This document shows positions 1 through 9,020 of a stretch of 30,590 nucleotides of DNA, piece by piece (position 1 is the stretch's first letter; each line of letters begins with the position of its first letter). The notes under the pieces are model-generated. The model searched no databases, was not told the DNA's origin, and saw only the letters and a program-made list of their open reading frames with translations. The position numbers and the translations under genes were made by a program. Origin of the DNA: a virus. Location of the stretch: the IMG/VR virus record IMGVR_UViG_3300006810_000237, positions 1-30,590 of that record; one strand, given 5' to 3'.

Positions 1-1
1 T

Positions 2-598
2 ATTAATATGGATGTTACAGGTGCAATAAAAACATGGATATCTGGAAGTGGTAATGTGTCTGTAGATAATAATGGATTTTTAATTAAGTTTTCTGAGGCA
101 GATGAAGCTGATGGAACTAAGACCGGTATTATTAAATTCTTTAGTAGAGAAACACATACTATATATGTCCCTAGATTAACGATGTACTGGGATAACAGCA
201 CTTTTACAACAGGATCATTAACGTCGGTTAACTTAGAGTCATACTTGACTTACAGCAAGACTAAACCGTCATATAAAGATACTGAGATTACTAAAGTTAG
301 AATATATGCTCGAGATAAATTTCCACAAAAGTCTCCTTCAAATTTATTTCCACTTAAAACAGTAAAATATTTACCAACTACTACATATTATGCAATACGA
401 GATGCTGCTACAGATGAGTACATAATTCCGTTTGATAATATTTATAATAAAGTAAGTTGCGATAGCACAAGTAATTTTATACATGTAGATATGAATAGTT
501 TTATGCCGGAACGGTATTACCGCATAGAATTAAAAATTGAAGATGGGGTTATGGAAGAGTATATTGACGACGAAATTTATTTTAAAGTAGTTCGCTAA
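2..598 (+). CDS. C-terminal part of a large tail/virion structural protein (5' end outside window)
   Basis: The frame is open to the left edge of the window: two codons precede the first ATG at position 8, with no stop and no visible ribosome site. I therefore read this as the end of a longer gene, although a start at 8 (196 aa) cannot be excluded. The visible part is rich in beta-forming residues, Thr, Ser and Tyr, with short motifs such as RDKFP, KYLPTTTYY and MNSFMPERYYRIELK. These recall C-terminal regions of long tail proteins in uncultured marine T4-like phages, a recollection rather than a search result. The stop overlaps the next start (TAATG), so the two are probably translationally coupled. 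No enzymatic motif is visible. A structural role is inferred from its neighbours. Confidence 0.6.
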   Translation: MNMDVTGAIKTWISGSGNVSVDNNGFLIKFSEADEADGTKTGIIKFFSRETHTIYVPRLTMYWDNSTFTTGSLTSVNLESYLTYSKTKPSYKDTEITKVRIYARDKFPQKSPSNLFPLKTVKYLPTTTYYAIRDAATDEYIIPFDNIYNKVSCDSTSNFIHVDMNSFMPERYYRIELKIEDGVMEEYIDDEIYFKVVR

Positions 599-1254
599 TG
601 AAAAGTTTAAAAGCAAAACAGTTAGATCCAGTATCGTTACAGCAAACATCTAAGTATATTAAAGATGGATTAACTGTTGTTTCTAATAATACTGATATTA
701 TTCCTAGAGACGAAAATGGAAACATTATAGTTCAGTCCGGGTCTTATATGGTTATCGAAACCAATTCTTTTAATTTTGATTCTAAACCAATGTTAGACAT
801 ATTGGATACCCGTTTTAATTATTTTAGTTTTCCAGTTCAAATTACAATCAATCCGGTTGACATTGATGTTAATTTTGATGTTGATTTTAATATACCACCG
901 ATCGACTTATCACCTACAGCACCGGATGCACCTACGGCACCGGATGCACCACCGCCTCCGGAGCAGACATTTGATCGATATAACGACATAGTTCCGACAG
1001 ACTTGATACGCCGTAATATACAAACATTGTTCGACCGAGACCCAGCAGTATTACAAACTAATAAAGTAGAACGCTTATTTAACAATTTAGATCAGGCTTT
1101 AGAAGAAGCAGAGGACGAATTACCAGGCACGCGTGGCAACTGGATATTTTGGTTTAAGCAAGTATCTTCTGGTAATCGAACACAAGATTTGACTTATGTA
1201 TTAGATGCAACAATTGACAATTTAGTTGCTGGTGGAGGTGGAGTTATAGAATAA
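598..1254 (+). CDS. Virion-associated protein with proline-rich hinge
   Basis: A 218-aa protein of unknown function. The N-terminal half is polar. Around residues 95-122 there is a Pro/Ala/Asp hinge with a short repeated unit (APDAPT / APDAPP) encoded by a near-identical DNA repeat at about 918-950. The C-terminal half is probably helical and acidic, and ends in a Gly-rich tail. The start ATG shares a base with the preceding stop, and the next gene begins three bases after this stop, so it lies inside one tail-gene transcription unit. The hinge suggests a flexible connector in the tail or baseplate, which is an inference from composition and position. No family was recognised. Confidence 0.65.
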   Translation: MKSLKAKQLDPVSLQQTSKYIKDGLTVVSNNTDIIPRDENGNIIVQSGSYMVIETNSFNFDSKPMLDILDTRFNYFSFPVQITINPVDIDVNFDVDFNIPPIDLSPTAPDAPTAPDAPPPPEQTFDRYNDIVPTDLIRRNIQTLFDRDPAVLQTNKVERLFNNLDQALEEAEDELPGTRGNWIFWFKQVSSGNRTQDLTYVLDATIDNLVAGGGGVIE

Positions 1255-1257
1255 TAT

Positions 1258-4200
1258 ATGTTAACGCAGTATAAAAATATAGAACAAATATTATTAGCAA
1301 AGAAACCTATTTCTGCACAACGTATTGATACTGCACAGTTGCAAAATATTAATAGTAAGCTTGTAGACCCAGTTTATTTTGATAATAATATTGTTAATAA
1401 ATCAACAGTAGAGTTTCATTTATATTCAGGTGATGTTTGGATAAGTGGACAACATAAAAGTCAATCATTACCAAATACGCCAGTATATTTTAATTCATAT
1501 AGCAACACCGAAAAACGTTTTGATTCGCAACCATATGTTTTAGATATTTATCAAGAATTACAAGATTTAAAAATAACAAATGGTAATTACAAAATAGCTG
1601 TTAACTTTTTTGAAAATTTAATAGGTGGATATGATCAGCAACATTTACGAATTGATGAAATATCTCCCGATCGTACGGAAATACGACTTAAAGCAATTGA
1701 TGTTAATGATTCTAATTTTGTAAACCAAATTGCAAATTATATAGAAACTGTTAATCAAACGTCTCCAATTGGTTATTTTCAAACATACCTATTAAATTTT
1801 AGCAGAAATCAATGTGTACAATTTGTTAATAGTGTAGTAATTGGCGAATATCTATATGTCAAATTATATGAACCATTACCTGAATTAATTGAAACAAATT
1901 TTAGATGTTGGGTAGTTAAAGAATTAAAACCAACTTATATTGACAATATTATTATTCAATCAATTGTTGAAGCTCAAACATTTAATGTTTTAAGTGGTCC
2001 TAATTGGCAAGCAAATTATTCATATGATACGTCTACTGAAACTGGTTTACAAAATTGGAATGACTTATTAGGATCATCAACATCAACATCACAACAAATT
2101 ATTGATAGTTTCTTTTCTGGTAGTTTGTCTGGCATGAAGTTGAATATTGATTATTCTGACTTTAATAATTTTATATTTTATAGTTCAGCAACAGAGCGTT
2201 TAGATAATTTTAAATATAAATTACAATTAATTGAGTATTATACTTCACAAAGTTTAATATTAACTGGGATATCAGGCAGTAATGCTACAACGAATGCACA
2301 AGATTTTGCAAATTTAAAATCATCACTAATTGGAGGTTTTGATAATTTTGAGCATTACTTGTACTTTGAATCTTCATCTAATTTAACTACTTATGACATT
2401 CCAGTAATTAATGCAAATGTTGCAGTTGTTACCGGTAGTTATATACAACCAATACCAAAATCTAATTCTACTGTACCATATACTCAATATTCAGTAACGT
2501 CGAGTCAATTTGAAACATGGTATGATGGAGTATATGCATCTGCTTCATTGTATGACAATTTAAATGATAATTCATTATTAAGAACAGTTCCTGATCATAT
2601 TCAATTACAATCTGATAGTGTTGATTTAACTACATTTGTTAATATGCTTGGTCATCATTATGATATATTATATACATATATTAATCATATGACTAAAATA
2701 AATAAACGTGAAGAAAATCCTAAACTAGGAATGTCTGACGATTTATTATATTCAGTTGCTAAACAATTTGGATGGAATTTAACCAATGGTCAACAAGGTC
2801 AAAAACTTTGGGAATACACATTAGGGGTATCAGAAACAGGTACACCAATTACCGGTTCTAATTCAGTAGGCGACCCATCAGTTTCCGGGCAGAAGTCAAC
2901 ATCGACCATATGGAGGCGAATTGTAAATAATTTACCATTATTATTAAAGTCTAAAGGAACTAAACGAAGTATACAAGCATTATTGTCATGCTATGGTATT
3001 CCACAATCATTGATGACTATTAATGAATACGGCGGTCCTAGATTAGACAGAGCACCATTATATGAAAAGTTAAATTTTGATTATGCATTAGACTTAATTA
3101 CAAATACAGCTGGTACGGTAACAGTTAATTATAATCAACCAATTGAAGCAGTAGAACTTAGATTCCGTACTGATAATGTAATAACTAATCCGTTATTACC
3201 TAGTACCATGAATTTATTTACTATAGGAAGTAATACGGTAACATTAGATTATACTTCTGGGACAATGGGTACTATACAAATTAATGGTAATAGCTCTGCG
3301 GATATTGAATTATTTGATGGGGAATGGTTAAGCACAGTATTGCGTAAAGATGGATCTAATTTAGAAGTTATAGCTAAAAAATCTAAATATGGAAAAATTG
3401 TAGCTGCAGTAAGTGCATCAGATGCGTCTTCTTTTGCCAGTACTGGAACATTAACGTTAGGTGGTACTACGGGTGGTAGTCGATTATTAGGACAACTTCA
3501 AGAATTGAGACTATGGACTTCTAGTTTGCAAGACTCACCATTTAATAATCATGTAAAAGCTCCAGGAGCATATGATGGAAATGTAGATGCATATGATGAA
3601 TTAGTTTTCAGAGTTCCATTAACACAAAAAATTAATCATGCTACAACTAGTAGTTTAACTGGAGTGGAACCTAATAATTCTGGAATATCTGCTTCTTTTG
3701 CAAGTTGGACTAATAATACTCCGTATGACTCAATTGAAGAAACATATTATTATGACGGTATATCATTAGGTGCTGGAACATATGACGATAATAAGATTCG
3801 TTTAGAAGATAATGAATTAATTGGAAGTTTAGATGTTAAAACAAGAGCTGAACGTAGTCAATTTGATAAAGCTCCATTGGATAGTGCTAAGTTGGGAGTA
3901 TATTTTTCTCCACAAACAATGATTGATGAAGATATTATTGCACAATTAGGATTTAAATCATTAGATGATTATATAGGAGATCCTGGCAGTGTAAATGCAA
4001 AATCATATCCAGCATTAATACAAGAAGCAGAAACATATTGGAAAAAGTATAGTCAACGAAATGATATTAATGGATATATTAAAATATTTACATTATTTGA
4101 TTTATCATTCTTTAAACAGTTAGATCAATTATTACCAGCTCGTGTAAATAAATTAACAGGACTACTAGTTCAACCAAATATATTGGAACGTAGTAAAGAT

Positions 4201-4797
4201 ACTATATTACCAAAAGTTGAACGTGTTAATAGCACATATAATACAACTATAACAGATACACAAGTAACTGCGTCTGCTCATTATGAAAACTATGATGCAA
4301 TTATATCTGATGATATATATACATTAACTGCAATCGACGATGATCAGTTACAAGGATATTTAACATCTTCAGTAGCGTCTAAATATGGTGGTACAACATA
4401 TGTGTACGAAAATTTAATTAGATCGGGAAGTACTTATATAACTTCATCTACTCCATATTGGAGAAGTAGAGCAGAACAACCAGTAATATTATCATCTAGT
4501 TTATCTGAAATCAAACAAATAACAAATCAACTAGGAACTGTATATGGTGTATATTCATATGGCAGTGGGATATATGGAAGTGGGTCTACCTTAAGGTTTG
4601 CTCAAGTTCAAGATTATTTACCAATTGGGATTGATAATCAAAAATATAATGGATCTAAATTAACTAGTCCGGATTTTAATATTGCATCAATACAGACAAT
4701 AGATGGCGGACCAGTTGTTGAATCTAGACAAGCAAACGGTAATCAGTTAATATATACAAATCAACCAGGAACTCAAGGTAGTTTTATATTAACGTAA
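1258..4797 (+). CDS. Large baseplate/tail structural protein with LamG-like domain
   Basis: At 1179 aa this is the longest tail gene in the window. Residues about 1-200 are beta-rich and include a NFFENLIGGY...IDEISPDRTEIRL stretch typical of tail proteins of marine T4-like phages. Residues about 455-595 contain the LLKSKGTKRSIQALLSCYGIP segment, which resembles the KSKGT...L..yGIP motif of baseplate proteins related to the P2 gpI tail-protein group. Residues about 607-755 look like a laminin-G/concanavalin jelly roll (a strand ending IQINGN, a central GEWLSTVLRKDG, and a closing GQLQELRLWTSS), a fold often used for sugar binding. The C-terminal third is Ser/Thr/Tyr-rich. No strong ribosome site precedes it, only a GGAG 12 bases upstream. 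The most likely role is a baseplate-anchored fibre or wedge component. The baseplate assignment is by motif memory only. Confidence 0.75.
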   Translation: MLTQYKNIEQILLAKKPISAQRIDTAQLQNINSKLVDPVYFDNNIVNKSTVEFHLYSGDVWISGQHKSQSLPNTPVYFNSYSNTEKRFDSQPYVLDIYQELQDLKITNGNYKIAVNFFENLIGGYDQQHLRIDEISPDRTEIRLKAIDVNDSNFVNQIANYIETVNQTSPIGYFQTYLLNFSRNQCVQFVNSVVIGEYLYVKLYEPLPELIETNFRCWVVKELKPTYIDNIIIQSIVEAQTFNVLSGPNWQANYSYDTSTETGLQNWNDLLGSSTSTSQQIIDSFFSGSLSGMKLNIDYSDFNNFIFYSSATERLDNFKYKLQLIEYYTSQSLILTGISGSNATTNAQDFANLKSSLIGGFDNFEHYLYFESSSNLTTYDIPVINANVAVVTGSYIQPIPKSNSTVPYTQYSVTSSQFETWYDGVYASASLYDNLNDNSLLRTVPDHIQLQSDSVDLTTFVNMLGHHYDILYTYINHMTKINKREENPKLGMSDDLLYSVAKQFGWNLTNGQQGQKLWEYTLGVSETGTPITGSNSVGDPSVSGQKSTSTIWRRIVNNLPLLLKSKGTKRSIQALLSCYGIPQSLMTINEYGGPRLDRAPLYEKLNFDYALDLITNTAGTVTVNYNQPIEAVELRFRTDNVITNPLLPSTMNLFTIGSNTVTLDYTSGTMGTIQINGNSSADIELFDGEWLSTVLRKDGSNLEVIAKKSKYGKIVAAVSASDASSFASTGTLTLGGTTGGSRLLGQLQELRLWTSSLQDSPFNNHVKAPGAYDGNVDAYDELVFRVPLTQKINHATTSSLTGVEPNNSGISASFASWTNNTPYDSIEETYYYDGISLGAGTYDDNKIRLEDNELIGSLDVKTRAERSQFDKAPLDSAKLGVYFSPQTMIDEDIIAQLGFKSLDDYIGDPGSVNAKSYPALIQEAETYWKKYSQRNDINGYIKIFTLFDLSFFKQLDQLLPARVNKLTGLLVQPNILERSKDTILPKVERVNSTYNTTITDTQVTASAHYENYDAIISDDIYTLTAIDDDQLQGYLTSSVASKYGGTTYVYENLIRSGSTYITSSTPYWRSRAEQPVILSSSLSEIKQITNQLGTVYGVYSYGSGIYGSGSTLRFAQVQDYLPIGIDNQKYNGSKLTSPDFNIASIQTIDGGPVVESRQANGNQLIYTNQPGTQGSFILT

Positions 4798-4812
4798 AAT
4801 TTAACTGAAATA

Positions 4813-4820
4813 TATTTATA
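4813..4820 (+). promoter_or_regulatory. Candidate late promoter box (TATTTATA)
   Basis: TATTTATA followed by TTAAATAAAA sits in the 44-base gap after the 1179-aa gene, 21 bases before the next start. It belongs to a set of about ten similar sites found in intergenic gaps across the window. Confidence 0.5.
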
Positions 4821-4841
4821 TTAAATAAAAGGTAAATTAAT

Positions 4842-5507
4842 ATGGGATATTTAAATAATAGTAGTGTAACTGTCGATGCAATCCTTACATTAAAAGGACG
4901 TGAGTTGTTAGCAAAGGGAGGTAATGCATTTAATATTACTCAATTTGCAGTTGGTGATGATGAAATTGATTACTCACTATGGAATCCAGATCATCCGCTG
5001 GGAACAAATTATTATGGCACGATTATAGAGAATATGCCAATTACAGAAGCAATACCAGACGAAACTCAGGCATTGAAGTATAAATTAGTATCATTGCCAA
5101 AGACAACGGTAAATATACCAATTATTTCAGTTGGAAATTCTTCTATTATATTACCAGGCCCCGGTACCAGTAATATAATTGCTCCAAATACTGCTAATTT
5201 AGTTGGAGGAAATTCTAACTTAGGATATACAGCAATATTATCAGATTCTAGTATAGCAGATCTAACAGTAACTAGAGAATTACAATCTTCTACGTTACCT
5301 ACCATTCCACGATTTATTGGTGATAATGAAGACGCACAAAGTATTGCGGTTTCTGGATTTGAATTTAGAATATCTGCTAAAACATTATTAGTTGAATCTA
5401 AAACAGCAACTATAACAATTATTGGTAATGAAACTGGTGGTGCTACTACTATTAACTTAACAGTAAACAAAGCATCTACTGCTACTATCTCAAATGCGAC
5501 TTCTTAA
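4842..5507 (+). CDS. Virion structural protein, unknown function
   Basis: A 221-aa protein preceded by a candidate late promoter and an AAAAGG ribosome site nine bases upstream. The N-terminus (VDAILTLKGRELLAKG, then FNITQFAVGDDEIDYSLWNP) is a recognisable conserved block in tail-region proteins of marine T4-like phages, from memory. The C-terminal half, about residues 140-215, alternates hydrophobic and Thr/Asn residues and looks like an immunoglobulin-like or other beta-sandwich domain. No catalytic motif was seen. Lying between the large baseplate protein and two paralogous fibre-like proteins, it is probably a tail or neck component. The precise role is unknown. Confidence 0.7.
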   Translation: MGYLNNSSVTVDAILTLKGRELLAKGGNAFNITQFAVGDDEIDYSLWNPDHPLGTNYYGTIIENMPITEAIPDETQALKYKLVSLPKTTVNIPIISVGNSSIILPGPGTSNIIAPNTANLVGGNSNLGYTAILSDSSIADLTVTRELQSSTLPTIPRFIGDNEDAQSIAVSGFEFRISAKTLLVESKTATITIIGNETGGATTINLTVNKASTATISNATS

Positions 5508-5518
5508 AATAGGAAAAC

Positions 5519-6805
5519 ATGAAAACAATTAAACAATTAAAACAACAGCCAAAGTTAGGAATAGTACCTGTCGGTAGAGCCGCGGCACCTGTCGGTAGAG
5601 GTATAGCTACTCCGGTAGCACAACCAGTAAATATTGATGCCAATCAAGTAAATCAGCAAGTACAACAATTGGCTCAACAATTGGCTGCTGAAATGGTTGC
5701 AGAGCAAAAACAAATTTCACTTCTATCTGCATCGGGTAGAACATTTACTAAATTTGATATGAATGCTGATGTTGTAGAAGGTCAAACAGAAACGGTAACT
5801 GCAGGGTTGTGGAGTGGTAATGTAGCAAGTTTAACTACTTATTTTACATCATCAACACAAACAGAATCACAACGTAGATATTATGTTGATATATTAGACG
5901 GAAATCCAAGTTTAGATGGTTCTGCAGTTCAGTTTGCTGCGGCATATGGTAATGCATTAGGAAGTGGGTCGAATTCACAAGGTCAACTTAATGATTCTCC
6001 ATCTAAAGCAATTTATTCGCAATACCGTCAACTTTTATTAAATCCGACTGATTCTAGATTTACCACTGCTGGTTCTGGAAGTACTGATTCTATATATGTT
6101 CTTAATTTTAAACGTAATCGATTGAAAGAACGTTTAGATGCTGGTAATTTTGAATTACCGTTGCGATATATGTCAGCTTCATTAGATTCTAATGCAACTG
6201 GTAGTAATGTAGCAGTTAGTAGTAGTGTAGTTGTTTCTTTGATTGATGATTCGAGTATTGCTAATGCAACGGTTGGAGATTCAGGACGTGTTTATAATAT
6301 TGTATCAGGATCGATTGATGGCGGAGTTTATAATTCTACTAGCCCAATTTATTATGGATTAGTTTATCCTGACTTTGGTACATTGATATTAGACGGTAAA
6401 ATGTTAGATCAACAATTAAATTATCAGACTAACACCGGATCTAGTTCGGAAGGAAATAATCATTTCCGTTTATTCCATTCAGTATCAGGATCTTCTTTAA
6501 TAACAAATCCAGCAACTAGTGATCCATATGGATTCTTAGCAAGAAATTCTGAAAAAGTAACTAGTACACATTATTTTGTAAGAATAAAAAATGCAGATTA
6601 TAATTTCTCAAATAATCCGTCATATATAACTGGTAGTGATGGTCAAATTGCTCAGAGCACATTTATTGGTGATCCAAAAACGTATATTACAACCGTTGGA
6701 TTATATAATGACGCTCAAGAATTATTAGCAGTGTCTAAATTATCTAAGCCATTATTGAAATCATTCCAGAGTGAAGCATTGATTAGAGTAAAATTAGATT
6801 TTTAA
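5519..6805 (+). CDS. Virion structural protein sharing a C-terminal domain with the next gene
   Basis: A 428-aa protein with a TAGGAAAAC ribosome site close to the ATG. Residues 1-65 are Gln/Ala/Pro-rich and likely extended or coiled, with a repeated PVGR. The rest is beta-rich with many Ser/Gly/Asn residues, as in tail fibres. The last 45 or so residues (YITTVGLYNDAQELLAVSKL..P....F...ALIRVKLDF) closely match the end of the 523-aa neighbour (YITSIGLYNAEGQLLAIGKL..P.......FLIRIDLD), so the two share a terminal module. That module may be an oligomerisation or attachment domain, which is an inference. No enzymatic motif was found. Confidence 0.7.
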   Translation: MKTIKQLKQQPKLGIVPVGRAAAPVGRGIATPVAQPVNIDANQVNQQVQQLAQQLAAEMVAEQKQISLLSASGRTFTKFDMNADVVEGQTETVTAGLWSGNVASLTTYFTSSTQTESQRRYYVDILDGNPSLDGSAVQFAAAYGNALGSGSNSQGQLNDSPSKAIYSQYRQLLLNPTDSRFTTAGSGSTDSIYVLNFKRNRLKERLDAGNFELPLRYMSASLDSNATGSNVAVSSSVVVSLIDDSSIANATVGDSGRVYNIVSGSIDGGVYNSTSPIYYGLVYPDFGTLILDGKMLDQQLNYQTNTGSSSEGNNHFRLFHSVSGSSLITNPATSDPYGFLARNSEKVTSTHYFVRIKNADYNFSNNPSYITGSDGQIAQSTFIGDPKTYITTVGLYNDAQELLAVSKLSKPLLKSFQSEALIRVKLDF

Positions 6806-6825
6806 TATTTCAATACGTATTTTAG

Positions 6826-6860
6826 CCTCGTTATATTTATATTAAATGTAACGAGGTTTT
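6826..6860 (+). terminator. Hairpin with T-tract; loop carries the promoter-like box
   Basis: CCTCGTTA (6826-6833) pairs perfectly with TAACGAGG (6849-6856) around a 15-base loop, followed by TTTT. This is the shape of an intrinsic terminator after the 428-aa gene. The loop begins with TATTTATA, the same box found ahead of other genes, so the site may combine termination with re-initiation. Confidence 0.55.
6834..6841 (+). promoter_or_regulatory. Candidate late promoter box (TATTTATA)
   Basis: The box lies exactly at the start of the hairpin loop at 6834-6848 and is followed by TTAAATG. It is 25 bases ahead of the ATG of the LamG protein. Confidence 0.45.
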
Positions 6861-6866
6861 ACTATT

Positions 6867-8438
6867 ATGTCGGAAACGCAAATAAACAATGAAGATATAT
6901 CTGAGGGATTGTACCCAACCGTATTTAAAAAAATAGATTCAACAGATATTCAGATTAATCCATTTCAAGCACATAAAACATTTACTGTTTATAGTGGAAG
7001 TGCTACTAGTAGTATGTTACCACTACAAGGAGTTTATATCGATCCAACATATTTACCAGCATTGGAAACGACGTTGGTATATAATGACGCATCAAATATT
7101 GACGGCAGTTTACAAAGTGTTACTTATTTCTCAGTTAATCATTTATTTTATAAGAATAAAAATCAACCGTATTATAATTTTGGTCAAACCAATTTAAATT
7201 TAACTAAAAAATTCTTATATGAAACTGCTAGTATATTTTCATTTCCACAACTTAAAATAGGCGAAGGTATAAAATTAGCATCATTTGAATTAACAGTGCC
7301 AAATACGGCATCATTTACTTCAGATCGATATGGTAATATAAATGATAGCACATTTGACACCGCATCAATTATCGACCAATTGAAACTGTATGAGGGGTTC
7401 AATGAATATTTTGATACTACACGTATTAATTATGAGTCTAGCGGAATAACATATGTTGATGGAGTTGTTGCATCTAATGGTGATACATTGCCAATGGGAT
7501 TAGCTGCAAAGTTTAATGGTGATGGATATATAGAAACTGATCTTGCTGGAGAATATGATAGAGATTCAGACTATGCAATTTCCATGTTCATTAGTGGATC
7601 TAATACCGGTGCCGACAATCAATTAATAATTACAAAAGCGACTAGCTCTATAACTCCACAATATCCATTTAGAATTGAATTAAGTGGAAGCAATCAAATT
7701 GAATTTAGCGCACAAGGATCTCCAATATTCAGATCAATGATAACTAGTTCAGCAGATGTCTCATCGTCATGGACTCATGTTGTTTGTCAGAAAACAGGTA
7801 GTTCAATTCAAATGTATGTCGATGGTACACTTCATGCGTCAGAAACAAATTCATTGTTTAATAATAGTAATCATCCACTTAGTGCTAGTTCTAGAATTGA
7901 TAATTTAGAAAATCTAAGTATTGGTGGTTATGGTGTTGCTGATTCTAATTTGCAAGGACAATTAGATGAAATTCGAATATACAATAAAGCATTAACAGCA
8001 ACAGAGGTTGGGTATTTAGCAGATCGAACAGAAGGCGGTACATTTTCACAAACACCAGTAGTTGGTAATATTTTTGAAAAACAAGGTTTAGGAGTAATAT
8101 CCACAATAGATTATCGATATCAAAACATATTAAATTATCCGTTTACTGCTTCATATAAAAGCACAGTAACAATTCATGAATTAGGCGTAACTGCAAAATT
8201 AGATCAAGGTGATTTTAATATGTCTACCAATGTTACGTTAACTAAAGATGATAATCAAACATATCGAGGATTTGTTTCTGGTAGTGATTTTTCTCCGTAT
8301 ATAACAAGTATTGGATTATATAATGCAGAAGGACAATTATTAGCAATTGGTAAATTAGCACAACCAATTAAAAAAAGAAATGACGTTGATGTTAATTTCT
8401 TGATACGAATTGATTTAGACAAGAACATAATAAAATGA
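6867..8438 (+). CDS. LamG-domain tail fibre/virion protein
   Basis: A 523-aa protein. Residues about 210-388 form a clear laminin-G-like (concanavalin A-like) jelly roll: LAAKFNGDGYIET near the start, SSWTHVVCQKTGSSIQMYVDG in the middle (the W-x-HV...I..YVDG pattern), and GQLDEIRIYNKALTATEV at the end. This fold commonly binds glycans, which suggests host-surface recognition. The N-terminal 200 residues are beta-rich and unassigned. The C-terminal 45 residues (YITSIGLYN...LLAIGKL) match those of the preceding 428-aa protein. The stop (TGA) overlaps the start of the kinase-like gene by four bases. The structural assignment is firm. The receptor-binding role is an inference. Confidence 0.8.
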   Translation: MSETQINNEDISEGLYPTVFKKIDSTDIQINPFQAHKTFTVYSGSATSSMLPLQGVYIDPTYLPALETTLVYNDASNIDGSLQSVTYFSVNHLFYKNKNQPYYNFGQTNLNLTKKFLYETASIFSFPQLKIGEGIKLASFELTVPNTASFTSDRYGNINDSTFDTASIIDQLKLYEGFNEYFDTTRINYESSGITYVDGVVASNGDTLPMGLAAKFNGDGYIETDLAGEYDRDSDYAISMFISGSNTGADNQLIITKATSSITPQYPFRIELSGSNQIEFSAQGSPIFRSMITSSADVSSSWTHVVCQKTGSSIQMYVDGTLHASETNSLFNNSNHPLSASSRIDNLENLSIGGYGVADSNLQGQLDEIRIYNKALTATEVGYLADRTEGGTFSQTPVVGNIFEKQGLGVISTIDYRYQNILNYPFTASYKSTVTIHELGVTAKLDQGDFNMSTNVTLTKDDNQTYRGFVSGSDFSPYITSIGLYNAEGQLLAIGKLAQPIKKRNDVDVNFLIRIDLDKNIIK

Positions 8439-8980
8439 TACGATTAAAAAACATATTATTAGAATTAAAAGATGAAGATTTGCAAAGATTATTAAGTAAA
8501 ATTAATAACAATGAATATCGATTTTTTGATCAAGGAGATAATGGCCGAGTCTATGAAATTGACGGTGAAGACAAACTTTTTAAAATAACTAATGAATCTG
8601 ATGAGTTTGATGTTGCTACGGTTATTGTGGGACGTGCTAGTGAATTTAGCACATTTATACCAATATACTATGTTGATGATGTTAAACAATTATACATAAT
8701 GTCTAAAGCAAGCTCATTAAATAATAATGATGTAAATAATATTGACTTGTTCATGAATTCATATAAAGAGTATGCTCGTGAAATAGGAGGCGAAGCTTCG
8801 GTGTTTGATTATATTAATGCAGACGGAGCACGAGACGTAGACCCTGAATTAATATCCTTTTTACGAGCATTACAACGAGATATTAATAAAATGGGTATAA
8901 TGGACCTAGATTTAGATTTAGACTTTAAAACCGATAATATAATGCGTTGGCAGGGTCGTTTAGTTTTAATAGACTGGTAA
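8435..8980 (+). CDS. Miniature protein-kinase-like protein with prohead-targeting-like leader
   Basis: This 181-aa protein shows kinase-fold landmarks in order. There is a glycine-rich loop (FDQGDNGRVYEI, G34 and G37), a lysine in LFKIT (K50, VAIK-like), a hinge-like LYIMSK near 86-91, a catalytic-loop equivalent DLDFKTDNIM (D163, K165, N168, aligned to HRDLKPEN) and a metal-binding LVLIDW (D180, DFG/IDW-like). The protein stops immediately after W181, so the usual helical C-lobe beyond the DFG site is absent. The first residues, MIRLKNILLE, end in an (L/I)xE site and resemble a T4-type capsid-targeting peptide. It starts inside the last codons of the LamG gene (ATGA overlap). Kinase membership is by motif only, and activity is unknown. 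It could be a phosphotransferase, a pseudokinase, or an internal head protein delivered into the host. Confidence 0.55.
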   Translation: MIRLKNILLELKDEDLQRLLSKINNNEYRFFDQGDNGRVYEIDGEDKLFKITNESDEFDVATVIVGRASEFSTFIPIYYVDDVKQLYIMSKASSLNNNDVNNIDLFMNSYKEYAREIGGEASVFDYINADGARDVDPELISFLRALQRDINKMGIMDLDLDLDFKTDNIMRWQGRLVLIDW

Positions 8981-8994
8981 ATTATACAAAAACA

Positions 8995-9002
8995 TATTTA
9001 TA
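8995..9002 (+). promoter_or_regulatory. Candidate late promoter box (TATTTATA)
   Basis: TATTTATATAAAATGG lies in the 40-base gap after the kinase-like gene, 18 bases ahead of the next ATG. Confidence 0.5.
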
Positions 9003-9020
9003 TAAAATGGATAATAATAA

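Noticed and set aside
837-1085. Minus-strand open frame, and about twenty others like it
   Set aside because: They lie antisense to well-supported + strand genes, have low-complexity or unfamiliar sequence and no ribosome sites. They are shadows of the coding strand. No minus-strand gene is convincing in the window.
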